A model generated the notes under the pieces. It ran no database searches. It saw only the letters and a list, made by a program, of their open reading frames with translations, and was not told the origin of the DNA. Source: Sphingopyxis lindanitolerans (GTDB lineage Bacteria; Pseudomonadota; Alphaproteobacteria; Sphingomonadales; Sphingomonadaceae). Taken from it: a DNA stretch of 64,000 bases. Where the stretch lies: the NCBI RefSeq assembly GCF_002993885.1, contig NZ_CM009578.1, forward strand, positions 1,739,251 through 1,803,250, given 5' to 3'. Shown piece by piece: positions 30,948-39,960 of this stretch. A program made the position numbers and the translations under genes. The first letter of the stretch is position 1, and the number at the start of each line of letters is the position of its first letter.

Positions 30948-32084
30948 TCAGTCGATCGTGCCCGACGGCGGCAGCAAAATCTCCAGTCCGACCCTGGCGG
31001 CCAAATCCGCGGCGATCTTCGGCCCGCGTTCGATGACTGGCAACAACTGGCGCAATATGGGCTCCGGGAAATGCCGGAACGTCAGCACGTTGATGACCGC
31101 CAGCCGATAGGCCGTAAACAGCTCGAAATAGGGCATGTTGCGAAGCTTGCGCCCCGACAGTCGCTCATATTCTGCAATCCGCTGCTGATAACTCAGCGTC
31201 CCTTCCAGAGCCGGGACATCATTCTGGATGATCTGGTCGCCCATATGCGTGAAACAGACATCGCATTCGGGCGTCCCGAGAAAGCTCATCTCCCAATCGA
31301 CCACGGCCGACACCGCAGTCCCGAGATAGAGATAATTGCCGAAGTTCGCGTCGCCATGACACAGGACCGTATCAATGTCGGCCGGCTCATTTGCGACAAG
31401 CCAATCCCGGAGCGGTCGCAGCGCTTCGAGATAGGGCTTGCAGTCGGCATATTCGAGCGAATCCCAATACCAATTTACCTCGCGCTCGATCGGACGCGCA
31501 CCCGCCGCGCGCTTTTCCAGCCATTCGAGCCCGAGCGCCCGCCAGTCCAGCGCATGCACGCGCGCGAGCGCTTCGAGATAGCCCAGTTGCATCTCGCGCC
31601 GCGCTGCCGGCTCAGCGTCGGCGATGATGCCCGAAGTCATCCAGGTCATCGGCGCGCTCGCCCCCTCGACCATTCCCATCACATAGCCCGGGCGACCGAG
31701 AAGGTTGCCGTCCGGATCGAGCCAGATCTGTGGCGGAACCGGCACATCGGTGGCTTCAAGCGCGCGCTGCAGGTTGAACTGCGCGGTGACGTCATAGGCG
31801 TGGAACAGGCCGCGCGTCGGCATGAAACGCAAGACGAGACCCGACGAGCGCGGCTCGCCGTCTTCGGTCCAGCTTGCCTCGAACAGAAGAGTTCCGTTCG
31901 AACCACCCGCAGCTGTGCCGACTTCGCGCACGTTGGCGACTCGGACGTCCGAGACTCCCGCCTGCGCGCCGATAAACTGCATGAGCCGGTCGCCCCATTG
32001 ATCGGGAGTGGTTTCGGCGAACCGCGCACCACGCTGATGCTTGACGATAGCTGCGCCAATCTGATCGACATCGAGTTCCGACAT
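30948..32084 (-). CDS. APH-family phosphotransferase K3
   Basis: A 378-residue APH-fold kinase with HGDANFGN at 243-250 and DWE at 263-265, the substrate-loop segment WLDPDG at 121-126 and REVNWYWDSLEY at 201-212. The ATG at 32084 has GGGAG four bases upstream; the longer open frame covers the operator region. It is convergent with hydratase-like H1 and divergent from H2, so it sits between two H paralogues. Sites H and I lie in the gap before H2. It most resembles K2 and K5 among the five kinases. Probable small-molecule O-kinase. Confidence 0.84.
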   Translation of the reverse strand: MSELDVDQIGAAIVKHQRGARFAETTPDQWGDRLMQFIGAQAGVSDVRVANVREVGTAAGGSNGTLLFEASWTEDGEPRSSGLVLRFMPTRGLFHAYDVTAQFNLQRALEATDVPVPPQIWLDPDGNLLGRPGYVMGMVEGASAPMTWMTSGIIADAEPAARREMQLGYLEALARVHALDWRALGLEWLEKRAAGARPIEREVNWYWDSLEYADCKPYLEALRPLRDWLVANEPADIDTVLCHGDANFGNYLYLGTAVSAVVDWEMSFLGTPECDVCFTHMGDQIIQNDVPALEGTLSYQQRIAEYERLSGRKLRNMPYFELFTAYRLAVINVLTFRHFPEPILRQLLPVIERGPKIAADLAARVGLEILLPPSGTID

Positions 32085-32277
32085 GACTCTCCCGTTTCTG
32101 TTCTGCCGCGCGGCCGGCTCTCGACCGCAGGTTGGCGCCCATCGCCCAGGCGGGATCCTCGGGCGATCATCCGCGGTGCTCGAACGATTGTGCCATGTTT
32201 CGTGACCGCAGACGACGCTCCCGCAACGAGGGCGAAGCACCATCGGGCCCATTGAGCAGCGAAAGTCAACGGATAAT

Positions 32278-32295
32278 TAATTGAATACCTAAAAA
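32278..32295. promoter_or_regulatory. Regulon operator, site H (weaker)
   Basis: TAATTG-AATACC-TAAAAA. The left arm is perfect and extended (ATAATTAATTG); the right arm is degenerate. It lies about 195 bases upstream of K3 and 110 bases from site I, in the K3/H2 divergent gap. Confidence 0.4.
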
Positions 32296-32387
32296 ATTCG
32301 TGGCGCGTGCCCGCTGCCCGCTCCTCCGCCGCAACGCACCGTTAAACCCGCCGCAGCAGCAGCCCTGTTGACGGCGGAAAGAAAATA

Positions 32388-32405
32388 TAATTAGCTGCGT
32401 AATTA
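32388..32405. promoter_or_regulatory. Regulon operator, site I (best palindrome)
   Basis: TAATTA-GCTGCG-TAATTA, with both arms identical and self-complementary. It is 62 bases upstream of the H2 start and is the cleanest copy of the consensus. Confidence 0.65.
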
Positions 32406-32467
32406 ATGAACGAACGATTCCCGGGTTTCGAGGAATCGCGCGCAATGCGCAATGAAGGGAGGAGGCC

Positions 32468-33475
32468 ATGGAAATTTCGAAACTGTCACCGCTGCCGGAT
32501 GATGTCGAGCTTCCGCACGATCCTGGGGAAGATCCGCAATGGCAGGAAAGCATTGTCCTTGGCTGGGCCGATCCCTCCCAGGAAATCGGCGGCTTCATCC
32601 GGATCGGCCATCAACCGATCCTCGGCCTTACCCGGTCCTGCTTTGGCGTGACCTCGCGTAACGGGCTCAACTATTCCCGCACAGCTGAAGGGCTTCCTCT
32701 TCGCGAAGCCGACCGGACCGTCGACACGTTCCATGCCGATGGTTTCCAGTCCGCCACATTCGGCGTCCGCTCAAGCCGGTGGCGTGCCAGCGACGAGAAT
32801 GTCGATCTCGATATCCAGGTCCGCGATGTGCACGCACCCTATGATTTCTGGGACCTCACTGGCATGCGGAACGAAACGAGCCGCGTGATGGCAGCCAATC
32901 ATCTCCAGGCCGGCGGCACTTTTTCGGGGTCCGTTCGAATCGGCGATGAGCCCGAGCGCGCCATTTCGGGCTTTACTTATCGCGACCATAGCTGGGGCCC
33001 ACGGCACATGGATAACCCCAATGCCGACATGTATGCCGCCTGGTGGCTCGTGGGCTCGCTTGGTGAGGATTTTTCTTTTGGCTTCGGCGGCGGGCGCATG
33101 CGCTCCGGGCTCGAAAGTCTTTTCGGCTATATCGTAAAGGATGGCGAAGTGGACACCGCCGTGATCGAGGATGCGTCCGTGCTGATGGCATTTGACGGGC
33201 TATCCAATCGGGGCGGAACCGTCGTGGCCGTTTCGGAAAAATTTGGCCGGCTGACGTTCGAGGCCGAAGGATATGGCAATGTCTGGCTTGAACTTGGTCA
33301 GAAGCATTTCGAGATGGCGATGCCATGCACAATACGTTGCGGCAATCGCACGGGCGGTGGCCTCATCGACACGATCTTGAACCCACGCAATGGAACCGAT
33401 CGTCCGACCTTCGTGGCGAGCGGCAGACTCGACAACGGTCTTTACCGCAGCCGGGCCGGGTTGAATCATCCATGA
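32468..33475 (+). CDS. Lipocalin/hydratase-like protein H2 (DUF7064/DUF7065-like)
   Basis: A 335-residue paralogue of H1 and H3: QWQES at 24-28, GGFIRIG at 41-47, VRIGD at 156-160 and the hallmark YRDHSWGPR at 171-179, the most canonical form of the three. The ATG at 32468 has a strong GGGAGGAGG site. Its last codons overlap the ATG of kinase K4 by four bases, so the two are made together. No signal peptide or membrane segment is visible. The tight coupling with K4 implies that the two act in the same step or on successive intermediates. Hydratase function is a hypothesis. Confidence 0.74.
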   Translation: MEISKLSPLPDDVELPHDPGEDPQWQESIVLGWADPSQEIGGFIRIGHQPILGLTRSCFGVTSRNGLNYSRTAEGLPLREADRTVDTFHADGFQSATFGVRSSRWRASDENVDLDIQVRDVHAPYDFWDLTGMRNETSRVMAANHLQAGGTFSGSVRIGDEPERAISGFTYRDHSWGPRHMDNPNADMYAAWWLVGSLGEDFSFGFGGGRMRSGLESLFGYIVKDGEVDTAVIEDASVLMAFDGLSNRGGTVVAVSEKFGRLTFEAEGYGNVWLELGQKHFEMAMPCTIRCGNRTGGGLIDTILNPRNGTDRPTFVASGRLDNGLYRSRAGLNHP

Positions 33476-34602
33476 GCGGCGCGCAGACGATCGACCGCGA
33501 GGCGATGCGGACAGGCCTTCAGGCCTGGCTGCGGCAGAAATTCGCCGAACTGGGCGACCTGACCTTGTCGCCCCTGCGTTTTCCCAGCGGCACGGGTAAC
33601 TCCGCTGAAACGATGTTCGCTACCATGGCTTATGAAGCCGATGGCGAACATCGTGAACGCGCACTCGTCATCAGGCGACAACTCGCTGGGACGGACCTTT
33701 TCCTTGACGCCGATATCAGGCTGCCGCACCGGATGATGGAGGCGCTCGCGCTCCACCCCCATATTCCTGCCCCGCGCGCGCTCGGTGTCGAACCCGACCC
33801 GGCGCCGATCGGGAGCCCCTTCCTCGTGATGGAGGCGATCGAAGGACGGGTCGTTGACCAGGTGCCGAATTATAACGTCGAAGGGTGGCTCGCCGATTTG
33901 CCGATCGAACAGCGACGCGAGATATGGCTGCGAGCGATCGGAACGCTGGCGCGGCTCCACCGGATCGACTGGCGGCAAGGCTTTTCCTTTCTGGACGACC
34001 GCCAGCGGGGCGAACCCGGCATCGATCAGTTCCTTGCCTGGACCAGAGACTGGTATATCTGGGCCAAAGCTGGTCGCCGGCTCGAAGTTGCCGACGCCGC
34101 CCTCGACTATCTCATGGCAAACAAGCCCCGGGACACCGATGTCAGCGTCCTTTGGGGCGATCCGACACCTGCCAATATGATGTTCGGACCCGACCTCAGC
34201 GTAGCAGCCCTGATCGACTTCGAAATGGCTTCCCTCGGTCCCGGCGAAGCAGATCTCGCGTGGTGGCTCGAGGCCGAGGAAAATTTCTCGACGCTGTCGG
34301 GGGTAGCGCGGCTCGAGGGTCTGCCAAGCCGCGCCGAGATCATCGCCCATTACGAAGCCGAACGCGGTCGGCCGGTTGCCGATCTGGACTATTATTCGAT
34401 GCTCGCCTGGTTCCGCATGAACATCGTGGGAATTCGCTTCTCGGATCGCCTCGTCGGCGAAGGGCGGATGCCAGCGGGGACGGACGTGCTGACAAACAAT
34501 CCCGCGACGATGCTGATGGCGCGCAAACTCGGTATGCCGGACGCATCGCCGGGCGAAGGTTTCATGGCGATGGTCAATGGTATGGCCGGTGCGGGGGCGT
34601 GA
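33472..34602 (+). CDS. APH-family phosphotransferase K4 (WGD variant)
   Basis: A 376-residue APH-fold kinase. The catalytic loop reads WGDPTPAN at 228-235, keeping Asp230 and Asn235 but with Trp in place of the usual His; the metal motif is DFE at 249-251. The substrate-loop segment SPFLVMEAIEGRV is at 115-127. The ATG at 33472 overlaps the H2 stop (ATGA). It is followed 39 bases later by H3, giving an H2-K4-H3 operon controlled from site I. It is the most divergent of the five kinases and may have its own substrate. Confidence 0.84.
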   Translation: MSGAQTIDREAMRTGLQAWLRQKFAELGDLTLSPLRFPSGTGNSAETMFATMAYEADGEHRERALVIRRQLAGTDLFLDADIRLPHRMMEALALHPHIPAPRALGVEPDPAPIGSPFLVMEAIEGRVVDQVPNYNVEGWLADLPIEQRREIWLRAIGTLARLHRIDWRQGFSFLDDRQRGEPGIDQFLAWTRDWYIWAKAGRRLEVADAALDYLMANKPRDTDVSVLWGDPTPANMMFGPDLSVAALIDFEMASLGPGEADLAWWLEAEENFSTLSGVARLEGLPSRAEIIAHYEAERGRPVADLDYYSMLAWFRMNIVGIRFSDRLVGEGRMPAGTDVLTNNPATMLMARKLGMPDASPGEGFMAMVNGMAGAGA

Positions 34603-34641
34603 TCTTTAGTCATTACAAACAGAAAAGAAGGGATTGAGGTA

Positions 34642-35643
34642 ATGGAAGCCGTGTTCTCGGATCATTGGGATTGCCCGCACCAGTTCAGCGACGAACCTAG
34701 CTGGCAGGAGAGCGATTGCTACTGGTTCTATGATGTCAAATTGGGCGTGGGAGGCTTCCATCGCATCGGCCAGAAGCCGAACAAGGGCACGGGCCAGCTG
34801 ATGCTGTTCGTCTTCAAGACGGGCGGTGAACGATTTGTCCTCAACAGCGCCCCGCGCAACGAGGTACAATTGGGTGCGGACGCGCGCCAGTCCCGCAAGC
34901 AGGTCGTTGGCAGCCACACGGCCGAGGCTCTCGGCGACGGCAGGATGCGCTACACTTGGGACGAGCCTGAGTCTTCGGCTGATATCGAATTCTACGAGAG
35001 CTTCTATACACCGCGCAACTGGCCGTCGGGCAAGAATACAGAGCATTTCGAAGAAGCTACCAATTCCGATGGTCACCTCGAATGCGGCGGCCGCATTCGC
35101 GGGAAAGTCCGAATTGGCGACAATGAATATGAAATTGACGCTCTTGCCCATCGCGACCGGTCATGGGGGAAGCGCAGCGACAGCGCGCCCATGATGCATC
35201 GATATCGCATGTACACCGGCACCTGTGGTTCCGAACTCAGCTTCGCGGGCTTCTTTCTCGATTTCAACGAAACGACCCCGATGACAATGGGCTTCGTCGA
35301 TCGCAACGGCAAGCAGGAGGCGATCACCAACCTGCGGGTTGCCGTGACTTTTGATTATGATGGCCTGACTCCGCTCGGGAGCATCGGCATCATGACGCTT
35401 GAGTCCGGCGAGCAGCTCAGGATCGAATCCAAGGTCGTTCAGGGGTTCCTCACACCTCTGCCGGCGATGGGCACATTCTCGCAGGACAATATCTCGACCT
35501 TTGAATATGGCGGGAAAACAGGGTTCGTCGATCTCGAAATGTGCACGAACCCTGGCCGGGGTTCATATATCCCGAACCAGGCGGACGTCAGTTTTCTTGC
35601 GATTGCCGAGGGGCTCAGCAAGGCCGAGGATTATATTATTTGA
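34642..35643 (+). CDS. Lipocalin/hydratase-like protein H3 (DUF7064/DUF7065-like)
   Basis: A 333-residue paralogue of H1 and H2 with SWQES at 20-24, GGFHRIG at 37-43, KVRIGD at 155-160 and a variant hallmark HRDRSWGKR at 170-178 (Tyr to His, His to Arg, Pro to Lys). GAGGTA precedes the ATG. It is third in the H2-K4-H3 operon and is followed by two strong hairpins. The changes in the hallmark, if catalytic, could alter substrate or reaction. No export signal is seen. Confidence 0.72.
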   Translation: MEAVFSDHWDCPHQFSDEPSWQESDCYWFYDVKLGVGGFHRIGQKPNKGTGQLMLFVFKTGGERFVLNSAPRNEVQLGADARQSRKQVVGSHTAEALGDGRMRYTWDEPESSADIEFYESFYTPRNWPSGKNTEHFEEATNSDGHLECGGRIRGKVRIGDNEYEIDALAHRDRSWGKRSDSAPMMHRYRMYTGTCGSELSFAGFFLDFNETTPMTMGFVDRNGKQEAITNLRVAVTFDYDGLTPLGSIGIMTLESGEQLRIESKVVQGFLTPLPAMGTFSQDNISTFEYGGKTGFVDLEMCTNPGRGSYIPNQADVSFLAIAEGLSKAEDYII

Positions 35644-35655
35644 ATCGACGTGGGT

Positions 35656-35682
35656 TGCCGGCGCCCGGAAAAGGCGCCGGCA
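35656..35682. terminator. Hairpin after H3
   Basis: TGCCGGCGCC (35656-35665) pairs with GGCGCCGGCA (35673-35682) around the loop CGGAAAA, 13 bases after the H3 stop. There is no long T-run, so it may act as an mRNA-protecting stem or a weak terminator. Confidence 0.5.
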
Positions 35683-35750
35683 CGGCGACGCCCAACCGGC
35701 AATCGCGTTTGAGAATGCGCGAAAGTGCCGGACCCGATGCTAATGATAGA

Positions 35751-35782
35751 GGGGCCGCGCAGCTGGCAAGCTGCGCGGCCCC
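35751..35782. terminator. Strong hairpin between convergent H3 and K5
   Basis: GGGGCCGCGCAGC (35751-35763) and GCTGCGCGGCCCC (35770-35782) form a perfect 13-base-pair stem with loop TGGCAA, between two convergent transcription units. Likely bidirectional terminator. Confidence 0.65.
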
Positions 35783-35839
35783 TGTCCATTGTGTTGCTTC
35801 TCGGGCCGGGTGCTGTCCGCCATGCCCCGATCCGCGGCG

Positions 35840-36937
35840 TCAATCGCCGTATATGCGTTTCGCGTTGGCGAGTTCGGCATGAAGGTGGGCGAGATAATAG
35901 GTCCAGACCTGTTCGAAGGCTGGCTGGAAGCTCCGCCCCGATAGCAGGATGCACTGCGTCTTGAAGAGAGGAAACAGTTTGAAAAAGTCATAATGTTCCG
36001 CCGGAGCGCCGGCCTCTTCCTCGAACCGAGCAAGATATTCTGCCTCGGTCGGTGTCCCGTCGACATGCTTGTCGAGCTGTTTCATCGTCTCGGTGAGGAA
36101 GACGATGAGCGCAAGGTCGGCCTCATTATGGCCGAGATAGGCGAGTTCCCAATCGAGCACAGCCGCAAGCCGCCCGTCGCGAAACATCACATTCGCGATC
36201 TGGGAATCGCCCTGTACAAGCGTTCCCTCGCGAACGGCTGGCTGGTGCGCGACCATCCAGCGGTGAGCCTCGACGATGGGGTCGAGCTTCGGATCGTCCG
36301 GCTCGGAGCTTAGTTTTGCTTCCGCGAGGAACCAGTTGAGTTCGCGTTCGATATCGGTTTCACCGCTGCCGCGCGCGAGCAGATGCGGCAGTTCCTCGCG
36401 ACCGATCGCCTCGCGGCGCAGGCGACCATGAAAGCCAGCGGCTTCAAGCATCATCGCCTTGCGCGCTTCCGGACTGACGTCGGCGAGCGGCCCCTTGGAG
36501 TACATTGCGGACGCGGGAGGCGTGCCCTCGATCCGCGCCATGACGAAGGACGGATAGCCGACAGCCGAACCGTCCGCGTCAAGCCATAGCGGCTCGGGCA
36601 CGGGCAGACCGCGCTTGTATGCCGCGACGAGAGTCAGGAACTCGTCAGAAAAGCTCTTCTGCTTGATCATGGTCGTGCCAGGCGCGTAACGCGCGACCAT
36701 GTCTTCCCGGCGACGCTCGCCGCTCCGCCCGAACTCGGCCGTGAACAACAGAATGCCGTTGCTGGCACCGGATGATTGCGGGACAATGAAATTGCTGAGC
36801 GTGACGGGGCCTTCGATGCCGGGCTGCGCAGCAATGAAGGCTGCCAGCCGATCTGCGTCAATTTCCGGGTAGCCCGACTTCGCAGCCGCGACCGACTTGT
36901 CGTAGAACCCCTGCAATTCTTCAGTTTCCGCACTCAT
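35840..36937 (-). CDS. APH-family phosphotransferase K5 (QGD variant)
   Basis: A 365-residue APH-fold kinase. The catalytic loop reads QGDSQIAN at 242-249, with Gln replacing the usual His but Asp244 and Asn249 kept; DWE is at 262-264. The WLDADG and FVMARIEG segments place it near K2 and K3. It is 67 bases downstream of TonB receptor 2 on the same strand, repeating the receptor-kinase order of the K2 locus. Convergent with H3. A substrate kinase acting soon after uptake is the simplest reading. Confidence 0.83.
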   Translation of the reverse strand: MSAETEELQGFYDKSVAAAKSGYPEIDADRLAAFIAAQPGIEGPVTLSNFIVPQSSGASNGILLFTAEFGRSGERRREDMVARYAPGTTMIKQKSFSDEFLTLVAAYKRGLPVPEPLWLDADGSAVGYPSFVMARIEGTPPASAMYSKGPLADVSPEARKAMMLEAAGFHGRLRREAIGREELPHLLARGSGETDIERELNWFLAEAKLSSEPDDPKLDPIVEAHRWMVAHQPAVREGTLVQGDSQIANVMFRDGRLAAVLDWELAYLGHNEADLALIVFLTETMKQLDKHVDGTPTEAEYLARFEEEAGAPAEHYDFFKLFPLFKTQCILLSGRSFQPAFEQVWTYYLAHLHAELANAKRIYGD

Positions 36938-37004
36938 TTCAAATCAACTTTCCGTGTTCAATATTCTTCGGCGACGGGCCGGCCCGCAGGCCGGCCCTGG
37001 TGCC

Positions 37005-39245
37005 TCAGCGGATTTTCAGTGCCAGTTCCACACCATAGGTGCGTGGCGGATTATAGACCCCCGTGACCCCATTGAGCTGCACCACAGTCCCCTGGATATA
37101 ATTTGTCTTGGTGATGTTCCGGACAAAGCCACGCACGGTGACCAATTCATTGGGTTCGTACGTCACGAATGCATTATACAGTTCATATGCATTCTGCCGC
37201 AGCGAGGGATCATTATATTCGCGGAGGCGGTATCCGCTTGTGAAATAGGCCTCGCCGCGAAGCGTGATCTTGCCCGAGCCGACGGGAAATTCGAGTTGCG
37301 TGCCGATCGTACCGGACGCACCCGGAGCCTTGTTGAGAGCCCGTCCCGCCAAATCGGTACCATCGGGCTCGCCAAAGATCGCGCCACCCGTCGACAGGAA
37401 GCGCTTATATTCGCTGTGTACGAAGCTCGCGTTGCCATCGAAGCTCAGCATATCATTGACCTGCAGCCGCCCGTCGATGTCCAGCCCGTAGATCTCGCTT
37501 TTCGGAGCGCCTACGACATTGGTCCCGAATATCGTCGACTGCTCGACCGAGATATTCTTGTAATCATAGTAGAAGGCCGAGAGGTTAAGCGTCGCACGCC
37601 TGTCAAGAAACCGCGTCTTGAGTCCCGTCTCGATGGCGTTGACCGTTTCCGGTTTATACTGATTGCCGCAGGTACTGTTGGAAAAGCCGCCGGACTTGTA
37701 CCCACGCGACAACTGCCCATAGGCCATGACATCGTCCGACAGATCATGCTGCAGGCCTATGCGTCCCGTAGCCGACCAGTCGGTCACGCGCTGAAGCGGT
37801 GCGCCCGGACTGCAATCGGTCTGAACGACCGTGCCGCCGGGAAGCTGGAACGTCACCAACAGATCATTTTGCGACCGCTCGTAAAGACCCCGGACGCCAC
37901 CAAACAGCCGGGTAGCGTCGCTCACGCTGATCGTGGCATCTGCGAATATGGAGGCGCTTTCGCGCTTCGAGCGGCCGTTGGACACACGGATGAGTGCGGA
38001 CGGGCTGCCAAGCAGCCGTCCGTCGAGGGTAACTGAGCCGGTCGTTCGGTTGATTTCATTATAGTAAAAGGCCCCCACCAGCCAGTCCACCGGCCCACTG
38101 TCGCCCTTGAGGTTGAATTCCTGTGAGAAGGTCGAAACCCGGACACCCTGGGCGATCGGAATGGTCAGATTTGCAAAGATCGGGTCATTCGGATTTCCTT
38201 GCGCCAACGAGTCCAGCGAATTGTAATTGACGCGCAGGCGAGAAGCGCCGGTGATCGAGACAAGATTTACGTTGCCGCCGAGATCGAACGTGTTTTTCAG
38301 CGATGCCAGCGCGATGGACCGATTGCCGTCAAAAATGAGCGGTGAGTTCAACCGGCGAGGGGTGACGATCGTATCCTGGATCGGCAAGGACAGGCGGTTG
38401 AGGTCATAGGGCTGACGCACCGGGCCGTTGCTGGCTTCGCGCCGGTAGGTCAGGCGCGCTTCCATATCCCACCCGGGCGACACGTCGGCGTCGATACCGA
38501 AACGGCCACCGATGTAGCGCAGATCGTCGAGATCCTGGCCGGTCTGGAGATTCTTGACATAGCCATCGCGTTGGCCACCTTCGATGTAGAGCCGCGCGCG
38601 CACTCCGTCGCTAAGCGGGCCGCTGACATAAGCCGAGCCTTTGAGGTCGTCATAATTCCCGTAGCCCGCCGTAACGCCCGCTTCGAACTCGCGGGTAGGC
38701 GCCGCCGATATGAAGTTGACGATACCCGCCGTGGAATTCTTGCCGTAAAGTGTCCCTTGCGGGCCACGCAGCACTTCGATCCCGCCAAGGTCGAACTGGC
38801 CGAGGCCAGCGCCCTGAGGGCTCGAAAGATAGACGCCGTCGAGATGCAAGGAGACCGAATTTTCGCCCGCGCCGGTCGTGAAGGTGGTGCCGACGCCGCG
38901 AATGGAAATGTTGGAGTTGCCGGAAACAGGGTCGAACTTGAGGCCCGCAACCGCCCCCTGAAGCTCTTCAAGACCGCCAATCTGGCGATCCTCGATCATG
39001 CCCGCGTCGAGCGCGTTAATTACTGCAGGAACATCTTGGAGATTCTGGGACCGCTTCTGAGCTGTCACAATAATTTCGTTTAGCCCCGTCGAACTTCCAT
39101 CGGTGTTGGCCGAGGCATCACGGCTTGCTGGCGCCTCGCTTCCCTCGATAGTGTCAGCCGCGCTGGCAGACGTCGATACACCGAGCATGATGCCCGCCAT
39201 TGCCAACGCGGACACTGTGGCAAGCTGGTTTGATCGATTAATCAC
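37005..39245 (-). CDS. TonB-dependent outer-membrane receptor 2
   Basis: A 746-residue TonB-dependent receptor. The signal peptide is MINRSNQLATVSALAMAGIM onward, with cleavage near ASA-AD. The plug begins at about residue 55 with LNEIIVTAQKRSQNLQDVP, and the barrel ends RTYGVELALKIR. The start is a GTG at 39243-39245 with GGGAGAG upstream. It is 71 residues shorter than receptor 1 and not a close copy. Operator site J lies 244 bases upstream. It probably imports the compound handled by the H/K genes, with which it shares the IS-bounded segment. Confidence 0.87.
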   Translation of the reverse strand: MINRSNQLATVSALAMAGIMLGVSTSASAADTIEGSEAPASRDASANTDGSSTGLNEIIVTAQKRSQNLQDVPAVINALDAGMIEDRQIGGLEELQGAVAGLKFDPVSGNSNISIRGVGTTFTTGAGENSVSLHLDGVYLSSPQGAGLGQFDLGGIEVLRGPQGTLYGKNSTAGIVNFISAAPTREFEAGVTAGYGNYDDLKGSAYVSGPLSDGVRARLYIEGGQRDGYVKNLQTGQDLDDLRYIGGRFGIDADVSPGWDMEARLTYRREASNGPVRQPYDLNRLSLPIQDTIVTPRRLNSPLIFDGNRSIALASLKNTFDLGGNVNLVSITGASRLRVNYNSLDSLAQGNPNDPIFANLTIPIAQGVRVSTFSQEFNLKGDSGPVDWLVGAFYYNEINRTTGSVTLDGRLLGSPSALIRVSNGRSKRESASIFADATISVSDATRLFGGVRGLYERSQNDLLVTFQLPGGTVVQTDCSPGAPLQRVTDWSATGRIGLQHDLSDDVMAYGQLSRGYKSGGFSNSTCGNQYKPETVNAIETGLKTRFLDRRATLNLSAFYYDYKNISVEQSTIFGTNVVGAPKSEIYGLDIDGRLQVNDMLSFDGNASFVHSEYKRFLSTGGAIFGEPDGTDLAGRALNKAPGASGTIGTQLEFPVGSGKITLRGEAYFTSGYRLREYNDPSLRQNAYELYNAFVTYEPNELVTVRGFVRNITKTNYIQGTVVQLNGVTGVYNPPRTYGVELALKIR

Positions 39246-39690
39246 TTCAGTCTCTCCCTTCCCATTCGCGCGTCTCGGCGCGCATCCTTATTTTTGCGGG
39301 CTGTGATCTTTGAGGCGCAGACATGCAGCGTGCCCAGCGGCTAAGCGGTAGGCGCCGCACACCCGGCTAAAATCTTCAAAAATATATGATTTTCCATCCT
39401 CCCGTCGACTAGCTCAAGCCAGCCCCGAAACCCGCATAGTTTCAACTGGTCTGCGCCAGCATTCAGGCATAAATCCCCCAAGTGGTCATAATTGTCAATA
39501 TAATAACGTTTTCTCCCAGTTTGCTTTTCAATTCGCCCCTTGAGTCGGGCTGATTGATCGGAAAATGAAGTTTGATCGCAACCCCGCAAAGCGCTCGATC
39601 CTGATTTGCCGGCAGACTTGTCCGCGCCGGAAACGCAGCATCCGCCACATCAGAAATGGCAACACGCCGCTAAGAGGGACCTGGGCCGGC
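39246..39690. other. 445-base region upstream of receptor 2
   Basis: No supportable gene. It holds operator site J and AT-rich sequence (39375-39395 and 39485-39515) that probably includes the receptor promoter. Toward the right it passes into the istB remnant. Confidence 0.5.
39489..39506. promoter_or_regulatory. Regulon operator, site J
   Basis: TAATTG-TCAATA-TAATAA, a good match to TAATTR-N6-YAATTA. It is 244 bases upstream of the TonB receptor 2 start, farther than the other sites, so the promoter is distal or the leader is long. Confidence 0.52.
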
Positions 39691-39904
39691 AAGATCGGGA
39701 CCTTGGCAAAGCAGTTGTTACGGCTCGACCTGATGCTGCTCGATAAGCTTGGATATCCGCCCTTCAGACGAAGGGAGGGCGCTGCTCCCTCTGATCAGCA
39801 AGGCCTATGAGCGCTTCAGTGTGCACATCACTACAAACCCCGCGTTAGCAGACTGGCCCATCATCTTCGGTGATCCCAAGATGACTACGGCGCTGCTCGA
39901 CCGC
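39691..39904 (+). pseudogene. istB remnant 1 (IS21-family ATPase), frameshifted
   Basis: KIGTLAKQLLRLDLMLLDKL in one frame (from 39691), then ISKAYERFSVHITTNPALAD and [13 protein letters not shown] in another (from about 39779), are recognisable parts of the IS21 helper ATPase IstB. The N-terminal half and the Walker A region are missing, and at least one frameshift separates the pieces. The C-terminal sequence diverges before ISL3 copy 2. Non-functional relic, in the opposite orientation to remnant 2. Confidence 0.75.
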
Positions 39905-39960
39905 GCGATCTCGTCAGGACCGGGGAGGAAAGCCAGCGATGTCAAACGGCGTTCAAAAGG

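Noticed and set aside
17912..36937. Aminoglycoside resistance function for the five APH-family genes
   Set aside because: The fold is shared, but context (ACAD, TonB receptors, hydratase-like genes) and sequence pattern point to small-molecule catabolic kinases.
39341..39648. Small minus-strand frames upstream of receptor 2
   Set aside because: Overlap the putative operator and promoter region, lack a ribosome binding site and show no recognisable sequence.
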